A stretch of 37,059 nucleotides of DNA from an uncultured Collinsella sp. (GTDB taxonomy: Bacteria; Actinomycetota; Coriobacteriia; Coriobacteriales; Coriobacteriaceae). The notes beneath the pieces are model-generated. The model was given only the letters and a program-made list of their open reading frames with translations, did no database searches and was not told the DNA's origin. A program made the translations under genes and the position numbers. The stretch is taken from assembly GCA_902478365.1 (NCBI GenBank), contig CABSKX010000019.1:1-37059 (forward strand), given 5' to 3'. Below, piece by piece: positions 23,928 to 32,214 of the stretch. The number at the start of each line of letters is the position of its first letter. Positions within the stretch are counted from its first letter, which is position 1.

Positions 23928-24800
23928 GTGAACCGCGATTTCGCCTCATCGCTCATCCAGCTCAACAACACGTTCTATCGCGAGCACTCCGCCTCCTTCT
24001 CCGATACGCGCCAGGCCCCGTGGCCCGGCTGGGTGCGCACCATGGATATCGCGCTCGGGCAGCTCGACGTCGCCACGATCGAGCATCCCGTCCGCGTCTT
24101 CGATCTCGCCTGCGGCAATATGCGATTCGAGAACTTTGCCGCCGGCGGCGCACTTGCCGCCAAGGGCGTCGACGGCGCAAACCCCTCGGCAGATGCCAGC
24201 TGTCCGTTTGAGTTCTATGGCGTCGACTCGTGCCAAGACCTGGCTATCGATGCACGCGGCCACGCCCTGCGCATTCCCAACCTGCACTTCCAGGAGCTCG
24301 ATGTGCTCGACGCCCTTATGAAGCTCAACCCCGCCGAGACACCCGACGTGCTTTTCGACGCCCCGCTCGCCGACATCTCGGTCTGCTTTGGCTTTATGCA
24401 CCACGTGCCGTCGTGCGAGTATCGCGTGCGCGTGCTCGACGCCCTGGTGCGTCAGACGCGCCCAGGTGGCATCATCGCCATCAGCTTTTGGGAGTTTATG
24501 AACGACGAGCGCATGGCGCGCAAGGCCGTTCGTGCCGAGGCCCGCGCCGAGCTCACCCCGCCGTTTGAGGGTTACGATTCGGCGCAGTTTGAAGCCGGCG
24601 ACCACCTCATCGGCTGGCAAAACGACCGCCACGCCTACCGCTATTGCCATCACTTTGACGATCAGCAGATCACCGACCTGGTGCGCGGCGTCCGCACGTT
24701 CTACAAGAGCGGCGAGGTCCCCGTGCGCGAGCTTGAGCGTTTCCATGCTGACGGTCGCAGCGGCGAGCTCAACCGCTATGTGATTCTCAAGCGCCTGTAG
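23928..24800 (+). CDS. Class I SAM-dependent methyltransferase
   Basis: About 290 residues. Motif I is VFDLACGNMRFENF, an acidic motif II lies in FYGVDSCQDLAI, then ISVCFGFMHHVPSCEYRVRV and TRPGGIIAISFWEFM. The last two recall Trm9/ALKBH8-type tRNA methyltransferases (His-His plus RPGG), but the fold is common and this is weak. The GTG at 23928 follows GGAGGGAG by about nine bases; the in-frame ATG at 23880 is upstream of that site. It is followed 118 bp later by a TrmB-type gene on the same strand, perhaps in one transcript. Confidence 0.82.
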   Translation: MNRDFASSLIQLNNTFYREHSASFSDTRQAPWPGWVRTMDIALGQLDVATIEHPVRVFDLACGNMRFENFAAGGALAAKGVDGANPSADASCPFEFYGVDSCQDLAIDARGHALRIPNLHFQELDVLDALMKLNPAETPDVLFDAPLADISVCFGFMHHVPSCEYRVRVLDALVRQTRPGGIIAISFWEFMNDERMARKAVRAEARAELTPPFEGYDSAQFEAGDHLIGWQNDRHAYRYCHHFDDQQITDLVRGVRTFYKSGEVPVRELERFHADGRSGELNRYVILKRL

Positions 24801-24918
24801 GTATCGGCGACTCGCCGCCGAACCGCACCGCATCTTTCGGGCAAACTATGCCCACCCTTTTTCAACCCATTGACGGAACGCGCAGCTACGCGTTCCATAT
24901 TTATGACCAAGGAGCCTC

Positions 24919-25758
24919 ATGGGAGCCGTCCACGTTCGCACGCCTAAGAACTTTGTGCTCGAGGAGCGCCTGGAGCGCTACGCCGATGCGATTGAGACGA
25001 ACCCCGAGGCTTATGCCGGAGATTGGCGCAAGGCCTGTGCGCCCGCAGACGGCAAGCCCTTCGAACACCTTCACCTGGATCTTGGCTGTGGCAAGGGAAC
25101 GTACCTTGTAGAGCGCGCGGCCCACGAGCCAAACACGCTCTTTATCGGCATGGACCAGGAGCCCATCTGCATCGCCTATGCCGCGCAGAAAATCTGTGAG
25201 CAGGAACTGACCAACGCACTCGTCCTGCCCCGAGGCGCCGCATCGCTGCCGCAGCTGTTTGCCGCAGGCGAGCTCGATGCCATCACCATTAACTTTCCCA
25301 CGCCGCAGCCCAAGGCCAAGTACGCAAAAAAACGACTCGTCCATGTCGACCATCTGATGCTCTACCGCCCGCTCCTTGCAGCCGGCGCCACCGTCACGCT
25401 GCGCACCGACAGCAAGCCATTGCGCGATTACGCCCTGGGACAGTTTGCCGCGGCCGGCTACGACACACTTTGGGTAAGCGACGACGTTCGCCGCGACCAT
25501 CCCGAGCATCCCGAGACCGAATATGAATGCCGCACGCGCGAGATGGGTGCCGTCGTCTATGGCATTTGTGCCACATCCGGCGCGCAGCCCAGCGATGAAC
25601 AGCTCACGACGGGCCGCATGCAGGAGCAAAGCCTTGCCTGCTACCTGCCCGAAAACCTCGATGAGCTCACCTATGTACCTCTGGGCATGGAAGAGGCCGT
25701 CGAGAACTTTAAAAACCGCGCCCGCAAAGGCAAGAAGCGCCTGCCGCAGGAGTCCTAG
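24919..25758 (+). CDS. trmB: TrmB-type tRNA (guanine-N7) methyltransferase
   Basis: 279 residues. SAM motif HLDLGCGKGTYLVERA (about 52-67) and the TrmB signature INFPTPQPKAKYAKKRLVH (the NFPDPWPK-like motif) identify the family, which methylates N7 of G46 in tRNA variable loops. It is longer than the usual 210-240 residues because of a C-terminal tail of about 50 residues ending in a basic KNRARKGKKRLPQES. AAGGAG lies about five bases before the ATG. A different target is possible given the divergent PTPQPK core, but TrmB is the best call. Confidence 0.88.
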   Translation: MGAVHVRTPKNFVLEERLERYADAIETNPEAYAGDWRKACAPADGKPFEHLHLDLGCGKGTYLVERAAHEPNTLFIGMDQEPICIAYAAQKICEQELTNALVLPRGAASLPQLFAAGELDAITINFPTPQPKAKYAKKRLVHVDHLMLYRPLLAAGATVTLRTDSKPLRDYALGQFAAAGYDTLWVSDDVRRDHPEHPETEYECRTREMGAVVYGICATSGAQPSDEQLTTGRMQEQSLACYLPENLDELTYVPLGMEEAVENFKNRARKGKKRLPQES

Positions 25759-25780
25759 GGGCCTCTGATGGTCGCGGCGT

Positions 25781-25828
25781 CAGCAAACAAGCGCAAACAA
25801 GCGCAAACAAGCGCAAACAAGCGCAAAG
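25781..25828. repeat. 10-bp tandem repeat (GCGCAAACAA)
   Basis: Three exact copies of GCGCAAACAA (25791-25820), flanked by the degenerate copies CAGCAAACAA before and GCGCAAAGAG after. It lies between the trmB-type stop and the 123-bp element. Its copy number may vary between strains. Confidence 0.75.
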
Positions 25829-25853
25829 AGGCGCCAGCAAACGGCCCTCAAAC

Positions 25854-25976
25854 CTAAGTGAGTAGACTTTTTTGCAATAGCCAAGCACAACCCGCATAAC
25901 GAAAACTAAAACCGCAGGTAGATCCCTTGCGCAAAAGCCATGTGCTCGCGATATCGCAAAAAGTCTACTCACTTAG
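25854..25976. repeat. 123-bp near-palindromic element, copy 1
   Basis: Terminal inverted repeats CTAAGTGAGTAGACTTTTT (19 bp, perfect) bound a 123-bp element. Inner bases continue the symmetry (AGCACA at element positions 31-36, TGTGCT at 88-93). A second copy of identical length lies at 35875-35997. No coding capacity; MITE-like or a structured intergenic element. Together with the tandem repeat it fills most of the gap 25759-26098; the remainder holds only a possible -10 (CATAAT at 26059) for the helicase gene. Confidence 0.85.
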
Positions 25977-26098
25977 CTGGCAACTGCACCAAACAGCTGG
26001 ACAGAACGCCCATTTCCTGCATTTTCTCGCGCGCTGGCACCCCGCGCCGCCGCTACGCCATAATAGTTGGCGGACAAACGCGAGAGAAAGCAAACCAC

Positions 26099-28780
26099 AT
26101 GGCACAGACCACGACAGATACTTCCGCCAGCACCGTCTCCGGCGCCGGGGCCGCCAGCTCATTCTCGGGCGGCACGGGAACCGAAGCCGAGTTCGGCTCG
26201 CTCGGTGCGCTCTCCCCCACCTGGTGGGAGCCCGAGGATGGTAGCGAGCCCGAGCCATGGCTCACGCCCGATCAGGCCTTCGAACGTTTCTTTGAATGGA
26301 CGAGCGACCGCGGCATTGAGCTGTGGGACCACCAAGAAGAGGCCCTCATGGATCTTGCCGCCGGCGATCACGTCATTTTGGGAACACCGACCGGATCGGG
26401 CAAGTCGCTTGTCGCGCTGGGCATGCTCTTTATGGGCATGGCGCAGGGCAAGCGCTGCTACTACACGGCTCCTATCAAGGCTCTGGTCAGCGAAAAGTTC
26501 TTCGACCTGGTACAGGTGCTCGGCCGCGATAACGTCGGTATGATCACCGGCGACACGCACATCAACACCAAGGCGCCCGTCATCTGCTGCACGGCAGAGA
26601 TCCTTGCCAACGACGCACTGCGCGAGGGCGAAGATGCCGATGTTGGCTGCGTCGCCATGGACGAGTTCCACTACTTTGCCGACCCTGATCGCGGTTGGGC
26701 CTGGCAGGTGCCGCTGCTCACCCTGCCTCACACGCAATTCATGCTCATGAGCGCCACGCTCGGCGATGTCACTGCCATCGCCGCCTCACTCGAGGAACAC
26801 ACCGGCGCTACCTGCGACTTAGTCGTCGATGCCCCGCGCCCCGTGCCGCTGAGCTACGACTACGTGACGACCTCGCTCGAGGGCACCGTCGAGCTCGCCA
26901 TGCGCCGTGGAGAGGCCCCGCTCTATATCGTGCACTTTAGCCAGGATGCCGCCCTTGCGACGGCACAGTCGCTCGCCAACTTTGGCATTGCCAGCAAGGA
27001 GCAGCGCGAGGCCATCAAGGAGGCGGCCAAGGGCACGAGCTTCTCGACGGCCTTCGGCAAGATTCTCAAGCGCTTGCTCGGCTGCGGCGTCGGCGTGCAC
27101 CATGCTGGCATGTTGCCGCGCTATCGCCTACTGGTCGAGCGCCTGGCGCAGCAGGGCCTGTTGCCCGTCATTTGCGGCACCGACACACTCGGCGTCGGCA
27201 TCAACGTACCCATCCATACTGTGGTGCTCACCGCGCTCACCAAGTTCGACGGCTACAAGATGCGTCGCCTGCGCGCCCGCGAGTTCCATCAGATCGCCGG
27301 TCGCGCCGGTCGCTCTGGCTTTGATACCGAGGGCATGGTAATTGCCGAGGCACCCGAGCACGAGATCGAGAACGCCAAGCTCATGGCCAAGGCGGGCGAC
27401 GACCCCAAGAAGCTCCGCAAGATTAAAAAGAAAAAGGCCCCCGAGGGCTTTGTCACCTGGAACAAGCAGACCTTTGAGCGTCTGATCGAGACGCAGCCCG
27501 AAACGCTCAAGCCGCGCCTGCGTATCACGCACTCCATGGTGATTAGCGTGGTCGAGCAGGGCGGCGACGCTCGCGCCCGCGTGCACGACCTCATCGAGAC
27601 AAGCCTGCAAACGCCCGAGGAAAAGGCAAAGCTCGAGGTTCGTGCCGACGAGATCTTCGCCACGCTCATCGACTCCGGCGTCGTCGTGCGCACCGAGGTG
27701 CCGCCCGCGCCCGACGCTCCGGCTGACGCCGCGCCGGACATCGACTACGCGCTGACGGTCGACCTGCCCGAGGACTTTGCGCTCGATCAGCCGCTCTCGC
27801 CGTTTTTGCTTGCCGCCCTGGAGCTGCTCGACCCCGAGAGTGAGACCTATACCATGGATCTGATCTCGATGGTCGAGGCTACGCTCGAGGACCCCAAGCA
27901 GGTGCTGCGTGCACAGGAGCGCGCCGCGCGCGACCGCGCGATGGCCGAAATGAAGGCTGACGGCGTCGAATATGAGGAACGCCTGGAGCGCATCCAGGAT
28001 GTCACCTACGAAAAGCCGCTCGAGGATTTGCTCGATGCCGCTTTTGACAAGTACTGCCAGGAAGTACCCTGGGCCAACGACTATCAGCTCTCGCCCAAGA
28101 GCGTCCTGCGCGACATGCTGGAGAGCGCGAGCGACTTTAAGGGCTATATCCAAAAGCTCGGCATCGCCCGCTCCGAAGGCATTTTGCTACGCTACCTGGC
28201 AGAGGCCTACCGTTCTCTCGACCGTACCGTGCCCATCGAAAAGCGCGACGAGCGCCTGCGCGATATTATCTCGTGGCTCGGCTTTGTGGTGCGCTCGGTC
28301 GACTCGAGCCTGGTGGACGAGTGGGAGAACGCCGGCAACCCCGCTGCACTCGACGTCACACCGCCGCAGGGCATCGACGAGGTCGTTGCGGACCGTCGCG
28401 GCTGCACGCTGTTGGTGCGCAACGCGCTCTTCCGCCGCGTGACCCTTGCCGCCCGCGAGCACGCTCGCGATCTGGGCGAGCTCGACGATGACTGGGGCAT
28501 GAGCGAGATCCGCTGGCAAAAAGCACTCGACGCTTACCATGAGCAGCACGAGGAAATCCTCACCGACGGAAATGCCCGCAGCGCCGCGATGTTTTCCATC
28601 GACGAGAGCGACGAGAAGACCGATCACGTGTGGCACGTGCACCAGATTTTTGCCGACGAGGATGGCGACCACGACTTTGGCATCATGGGCGATGTCGATC
28701 TGGACGCCACGCAGGACGGCGGCGAGGTCATCTTCAAAAACTACCGTGTCGGCTTTATCGAGGACCTGCTCGAAGACTAG
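26099..28780 (+). CDS. Ski2/Mtr4-like RNA helicase with DUF3516 C-terminus
   Basis: 893 residues. Helicase motifs are GTPTGSGKSL (about 95-104), MDEFHYFADPDRGWAWQVP (motif II DEFH), LMSATLGD and HQIAGRAGRSGFDTEG. The C-terminal about 390 residues match the DUF3516 region found in actinobacterial Ski2-like helicases. The N-terminus has a Ser/Thr/Ala/Gly-rich tail of about 40 residues. It is probably an RNA helicase in RNA turnover or ribosome-related work. The frame is open upstream to 25940, through the 123-bp element, but the ATG at 26099 begins the real protein; its ribosome site (GAGAGAAAG) is weak. Confidence 0.9.
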   Translation: MAQTTTDTSASTVSGAGAASSFSGGTGTEAEFGSLGALSPTWWEPEDGSEPEPWLTPDQAFERFFEWTSDRGIELWDHQEEALMDLAAGDHVILGTPTGSGKSLVALGMLFMGMAQGKRCYYTAPIKALVSEKFFDLVQVLGRDNVGMITGDTHINTKAPVICCTAEILANDALREGEDADVGCVAMDEFHYFADPDRGWAWQVPLLTLPHTQFMLMSATLGDVTAIAASLEEHTGATCDLVVDAPRPVPLSYDYVTTSLEGTVELAMRRGEAPLYIVHFSQDAALATAQSLANFGIASKEQREAIKEAAKGTSFSTAFGKILKRLLGCGVGVHHAGMLPRYRLLVERLAQQGLLPVICGTDTLGVGINVPIHTVVLTALTKFDGYKMRRLRAREFHQIAGRAGRSGFDTEGMVIAEAPEHEIENAKLMAKAGDDPKKLRKIKKKKAPEGFVTWNKQTFERLIETQPETLKPRLRITHSMVISVVEQGGDARARVHDLIETSLQTPEEKAKLEVRADEIFATLIDSGVVVRTEVPPAPDAPADAAPDIDYALTVDLPEDFALDQPLSPFLLAALELLDPESETYTMDLISMVEATLEDPKQVLRAQERAARDRAMAEMKADGVEYEERLERIQDVTYEKPLEDLLDAAFDKYCQEVPWANDYQLSPKSVLRDMLESASDFKGYIQKLGIARSEGILLRYLAEAYRSLDRTVPIEKRDERLRDIISWLGFVVRSVDSSLVDEWENAGNPAALDVTPPQGIDEVVADRRGCTLLVRNALFRRVTLAAREHARDLGELDDDWGMSEIRWQKALDAYHEQHEEILTDGNARSAAMFSIDESDEKTDHVWHVHQIFADEDGDHDFGIMGDVDLDATQDGGEVIFKNYRVGFIEDLLED

Positions 28781-28802
28781 CCGGGCGCAATGGAACGAAA
28801 CG

Positions 28803-28842
28803 AAGCGGGGCCGCTGGCAACATCGCCAGCGGCCCCGCTTTT
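28803..28842. terminator. Bidirectional terminator between convergent genes
   Basis: A perfect 16-bp stem (AAGCGGGGCCGCTGGC / GCCAGCGGCCCCGCTT) with loop AACATC is followed by TTTT on the plus strand and a T-rich stretch on the minus strand. It serves the helicase and the DUF2130 gene. Confidence 0.9.
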
Positions 28843-28859
28843 GCACTATATGCTATGCC

Positions 28860-30617
28860 TTACTCAGCATCCTCGACCTCATACGAATCCGCCTCGGCTG
28901 GCTCATCGTTTGTCTCTGGCGCAGCCCCGCGCGCCTCGTCAAACGCCGCCTTCATGGTCTTGTTGCCCCACGTGAGCTTACGGATGGTAAGATCGTCGGC
29001 TTTCTTGTTGGCCAGGCGCAGACTCTCGGTACTGCGACGCAGGTCGTCCTTGGTTTTCTCGAGCTGCTTAATGGCGGCATCGATCTCCTTGATCGCCGAC
29101 TCGAACTGCTTGCTCGCCAGGTTGTAGTTGCGCGAGAAGCCGTCCTTGAACTTCTCCATCTTAGCTTCGAAGTTCGTGACGTCGATATTCTGCTGCTTGT
29201 ACTCCGCCAGCTCCTGCTTATAGCGCAGCGAACCCATAGCGGCGTTGCGAAGAAGCGTAATCATGGGAATGAAGAATTGTGGGCGGATCACGTACATCTT
29301 CTCGTAGCGGTAGCTCACATCCACGATACCGGCGTTGTAAAGCTCGCTCTCGGGCTCGAGCAGCGTGCAGAGCACCGCGTACTCACAGCCTTTCTGGCGA
29401 CGATCGTGATCGAGTTTCTTAAAGAAGTCCTCGTTTTTATGCTTGGTCGCGGTCTCGTCGTTCTCGTTTTTCATCTCGAACATAATTGAAATGACCTCGT
29501 TGCCACTCGCGTCGCTCTCGCGGAAGATAAAGTCGCCCTTGGTGCCCTCGGACGCATCGTTATCCTTCTCGAAGTACGCGTTAGGAAATGCCGTCATGCG
29601 CAGACGGTTAAACTCGGTCTCGCAGTGCTGCTCGAGCGACTCGCCCACCATCTTGGTGGACAGGCGGACCTTCATGTCCTTAAGGCGCTCGATCTCTTCA
29701 TCCTTGTAGCGAATCAGCTCATCGCTCGCGCGCTTGGCCTGCGCAAGCTCAAGCTCGTGCGCCGCCTTGGCCTGCTCCTCGCGAGAATCGCGCACCGCCA
29801 GTTCGCTCGTGAGCTTCGCGCGCGCCTCATCACGCTCACGCTCTGCTGCGGCGACCGCCTCCGCTAGATTCATCTTCGCCGTCAGCTCCTGCTCGCGCAG
29901 CTGGGCGCGCAGGCCCTCTGTCTCCTGCTCGGACTGAGCCTTTGCGGCGGAGAACTTCTCCTGCACCTTCGCCTGATAGTCGACAAGCGTGCGCTCGGCC
30001 TCACTGCGAGCGGCATCAAGCTCACGCTGGGACTCGGCTGCTGCGGTGGCAAGCGCCATCTCTTGGGCCTTATCCGCAGCGGAGAGCTTTGCCTGCAGTT
30101 CGGCAATCTGAGCGTCGCGTGCGGACAGGTCGTTTTGAGCGGCGTTACGCACCGCGGCCTCGGCGAGCCTGGCTTCGTCGTCCTTGCGTCCCAGCTGAGC
30201 ACGCAAATTGTCGATCTCGCGCTGGAGCTCAGCATTCTCCTTCTGAGCATCGGCACGGGCCTCAACCGCCGCACGCTGACTTGCGCTCTCGCGCTCTGCG
30301 GCAGCGCCCTCGAGCTTGGCGCGCAACTCGGCAAGCTCGGCATCGCGCTTGGCGACTTCTTGTGCCAGCTGCTGAGCCGCAGCGTTCTTCTGCTCAACGA
30401 GCTGAGCGTTGCGCTGAGACTCCGCCTCCTGCAAAGCGGCCGTCGAACGAGAGCGCTCAAGCTCCAACGCCTGCTCCCCCTCACGCTGAACGGCCTTCAC
30501 GCGCTCATCCAGGTCGCGCGAAAACTCGGCATCGCGCACTTGCTTGACAATATCCGCATAGCCAGACGCATCGACCTTAAAGACTTCGCCACAATGCGGG
30601 CACTTGATCTCATTCAT
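28860..30617 (-). CDS. DUF2130 coiled-coil protein with nuclease-like domain
   Basis: 585 residues. An N-terminal MNEIKCPHCGEVFKVD looks like half of a zinc ribbon. A long Ala/Glu/Arg-rich coiled coil covers residues about 20-320. The DUF2130 domain follows, with KGDFIFRESDASGNE and ISIMFEMKNEND, a spacing compatible with a PD-(D/E)xK-like nuclease core, and RRQKGCEYAVLCTLLEPESE. The function is unknown; DUF2130 proteins are widespread. GAGGAG lies five bases before the ATG. The upstream gene on the same strand is a phosphoesterase, separated by two competing hairpins. A second, weaker coiled coil lies near the C-terminus. Confidence 0.88.
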   Translation of the reverse strand: MNEIKCPHCGEVFKVDASGYADIVKQVRDAEFSRDLDERVKAVQREGEQALELERSRSTAALQEAESQRNAQLVEQKNAAAQQLAQEVAKRDAELAELRAKLEGAAAERESASQRAAVEARADAQKENAELQREIDNLRAQLGRKDDEARLAEAAVRNAAQNDLSARDAQIAELQAKLSAADKAQEMALATAAAESQRELDAARSEAERTLVDYQAKVQEKFSAAKAQSEQETEGLRAQLREQELTAKMNLAEAVAAAERERDEARAKLTSELAVRDSREEQAKAAHELELAQAKRASDELIRYKDEEIERLKDMKVRLSTKMVGESLEQHCETEFNRLRMTAFPNAYFEKDNDASEGTKGDFIFRESDASGNEVISIMFEMKNENDETATKHKNEDFFKKLDHDRRQKGCEYAVLCTLLEPESELYNAGIVDVSYRYEKMYVIRPQFFIPMITLLRNAAMGSLRYKQELAEYKQQNIDVTNFEAKMEKFKDGFSRNYNLASKQFESAIKEIDAAIKQLEKTKDDLRRSTESLRLANKKADDLTIRKLTWGNKTMKAAFDEARGAAPETNDEPAEADSYEVEDAE

Positions 30618-30675
30618 AGCAGCTCCTCGATGGACGCAAATTTCAACCGCCTACACTCTACCGCGCCGCACGGAC

Positions 30676-30710
30676 AAAAAAGGCGCCGCCGCCATAATGG
30701 CAACGGCGCC
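30676..30710 (-). terminator. Intrinsic terminator after the phosphoesterase gene
   Basis: Read on the minus strand, GGCGCCG pairs with CGGCGCC around an inner GCC/GGC stem, followed by TTTTTT (30681-30676). It lies before the DUF2130 gene and shares its first arm with a larger upstream hairpin. Confidence 0.75.
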
Positions 30711-30757
30711 AGAACCACCACAAAGGTGCCTGTCCCCCTTATGGTGGTTCTGGCGCC
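30705..30757 (-). promoter_or_regulatory. Hairpin mutually exclusive with the terminator
   Basis: A perfect 16-bp inverted repeat (GGCGCCAGAACCACCA and its complement, 30705-30720 and 30742-30757) starts right after the phosphoesterase stop. Its second arm uses the GGCGCC at 30705-30710 that the terminator also needs, so only one of the two can form. Confidence 0.6.
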
Positions 30758-31303
30758 CTATAGCCCAAAGAAGCCGAGGATTTGATCACGGCTTACGGGC
30801 TTGTACTCGTTGGCGTCGAGGCCGACATCGTAGCGAAAGATAGGACGTTCGCGGTCGCGGTTGCGCACGTTGGTGCGGTCACCCCTGCTGTGGATATGCC
30901 CGTGCAGCATGATGGCACCACGCGCCTTGCCATTCCAGCTGAGCATGGGGTAGTGACTCATAACCAGACGATGGCCCTTGGCATAGCCGGGAGCAATCTC
31001 CAGGTAATCGCGCACGTCTTCCCAAATCTGCGGTACGTCGGAATCTTCCCAGTCGCCGTCATGGTTACCGCGGATGAGCGTCACATTCTTGCATTCGATA
31101 CGCTCGCGCAGGCGCACCGCCTCCGCCAGGGGCAAACGATAGGTAAAGTCTCCCAAGATATAGAGACGGTCGTCCGCCGCCACGCACTCATTGACGGCAT
31201 CGATGACCTTGCGGTTCATCTCCTCGACCGAATCAAACGGCCGATCCATGTCGTGCAAGATATTCGTATCGCCCAGGTGCAGGTCGGCGGCAAACCACAT
31301 CAT
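30758..31303 (-). CDS. Calcineurin-like metallophosphoesterase
   Basis: 181 residues with all metal-site motifs in order: FAADLHLGD (D-x-H), YILGDFTY (GD), LIRGNHDGDW (GNHD), MSHYPML (H) and LHGHIHSRGD (GH-x-H). This small stand-alone family hydrolyses phosphodiesters or phosphomonoesters; substrate unknown. Two adjacent ATGs begin the protein, with GAGGG upstream. It is co-directional with the HIRAN and 59-residue protein genes upstream and with DUF2130 downstream. Confidence 0.92.
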   Translation of the reverse strand: MMWFAADLHLGDTNILHDMDRPFDSVEEMNRKVIDAVNECVAADDRLYILGDFTYRLPLAEAVRLRERIECKNVTLIRGNHDGDWEDSDVPQIWEDVRDYLEIAPGYAKGHRLVMSHYPMLSWNGKARGAIMLHGHIHSRGDRTNVRNRDRERPIFRYDVGLDANEYKPVSRDQILGFFGL

Positions 31304-31369
31304 CGTCTATGCCCTCATTTCGCAACGCGTTCAACTCGTGCTAAGTATACAGACGCAGCGATGCGGCGG

Positions 31370-31549
31370 TTATCCAAAGAGCCCGCCGAACAGACCTCGG
31401 CGGCGCTTGTCTTGCTTTTTCGAAGCGTCACCCTGAGTTTTCTTGTCCCGCCGTTTCTTACGGTCCTGCTCCAACTCATCGTCATCGAGTAGCATATCCC
31501 ACTCAAACGGATCGTCTGTCAGATCGAATAGGTCATCGTCGTCAAACAC
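31370..31549 (-). CDS. Small highly charged protein, 59 residues
   Basis: A short frame starts at GTG 31549 with GGAAGG about five bases upstream and ends at TAA 31370. The N-terminal half is very acidic (VFDDDDLFDLTDDPFEW, then LLDDDELEQD). The C-terminal half is very basic and ends in a glycine/phenylalanine repeat (RRRGLFGGLFG). The clear split of charge, the ribosome site and the position 18 bp after the HIRAN gene stop support a real gene. No family was recognised. It may bind nucleic acid or a partner through its basic tail. Confidence 0.65.
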   Translation of the reverse strand: MFDDDDLFDLTDDPFEWDMLLDDDELEQDRKKRRDKKTQGDASKKQDKRRRGLFGGLFG

Positions 31550-31567
31550 GGCAGCCTTCCTTACCGA

Positions 31568-31894
31568 TTAGCGAGCATCCACCACGTAGAGTCCAACGCG
31601 CACCTGATGCCACGGGCTGCGCTCGGGGGCAACCTGTTGCACGCGAGCCTCAAACACGCCCTCGTGGCCGTAATACATCATCAAGGACAGCGGGCCGACC
31701 TCGTTTCCCGGAATGTAGCCAAGCTTGGTGTTGCCGTAATAGATCGCAACTGCCTCGGGGTCATGGGGATTATCGCGCTCGGCACACAGCGTCAGTTTAT
31801 CGCCCGCTTTAAGATCGCCTAGGACCAAAGCGCCGTCGGCATATTGAAATCCCGCAATATGAAACGACAGAAGAACACGTGAAGGCTCGTACAT
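31568..31894 (-). CDS. HIRAN-domain protein
   Basis: 108 residues, almost all one HIRAN domain: GFQYADGALVLGDLKAGDKL, then LCAERDNPHDPEAVAIYYG and KLGYIPGNEV. HIRAN domains bind DNA ends or damaged DNA, in eukaryotes as part of HLTF/Rad5; stand-alone bacterial forms are thought to act in DNA metabolism. GGGGAG precedes the ATG. It heads a minus-strand series with the 59-residue protein and the phosphoesterase. Confidence 0.88.
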   Translation of the reverse strand: MYEPSRVLLSFHIAGFQYADGALVLGDLKAGDKLTLCAERDNPHDPEAVAIYYGNTKLGYIPGNEVGPLSLMMYYGHEGVFEARVQQVAPERSPWHQVRVGLYVVDAR

Positions 31895-32006
31895 AGCAAC
31901 TCCCCTAACGGCCGGATAAACCGGCGCTTAACCTTACTGAGAAGTCTACGAACTCGTGCGGACACGAATTCACCCGCTCGCACCTTTCACCCATTTGTTG
32001 CAACGC

Positions 32007-32035
32007 TTGCGAGACAGAGCGCTTGCAGATAAGAT
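32007..32035 (+). promoter_or_regulatory. Candidate promoter for an RNA antisense to the small toxin-like ORF
   Basis: TTGCGA (32007-32012) and TAAGAT (32030-32035) are 17 bp apart. Transcription would start near 32042 and run toward the 3' end of the ORF at 32130. A G-U-rich hairpin (about 32107-32131) followed by TATTT could end the RNA. No plus-strand protein gene follows, so an RNA product is likely. The rest of 31895-32129 holds an imperfect hairpin (31950-31971) and no gene. Confidence 0.45.
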
Positions 32036-32129
32036 AGGAGTACGGATGGCACCCGTGGCAGCGGGTCTGGCCAACTCCGATACACGTTTTCATCGTGAGA
32101 AGTGGCCGTCTTCGCTTACGCGGGGGCGG

Positions 32130-32213
32130 CTATTTCATTCGGCCGATAAACAAGCCGAGTTCGATAGCCGCGATTAACAACGCCAGTAACGAAATAACAT
32201 CGCTTACGTTCAT
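32130..32213 (-). CDS. Putative small hydrophobic type I toxin
   Basis: A 27-residue frame: MNVSDVISLLALLIAAIELG followed by LFIGRMK. It has a short polar start, one membrane helix and a basic end, the layout of holin-like/TxpA-type toxins. AGAAGGGA sits seven bases before the ATG and is half of a hairpin (32215-32239), so translation would be restrained. A convergent promoter on the plus strand could make an antisense RNA over its 3' end. Toxin families differ widely in sequence, so this rests on layout. It could also be a small membrane protein of another kind. Confidence 0.55.
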   Translation of the reverse strand: MNVSDVISLLALLIAAIELGLFIGRMK

Positions 32214-32214
32214 A

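Noticed and set aside
31315..31506. 63-codon minus-strand frame
   Set aside because: It is a shadow of the 59-residue charged protein in another frame, with poorer start context.
31905..32093. 62-codon minus-strand frame downstream of the toxin-like ORF
   Set aside because: Mixed composition without motif; it overlaps the candidate antisense promoter.
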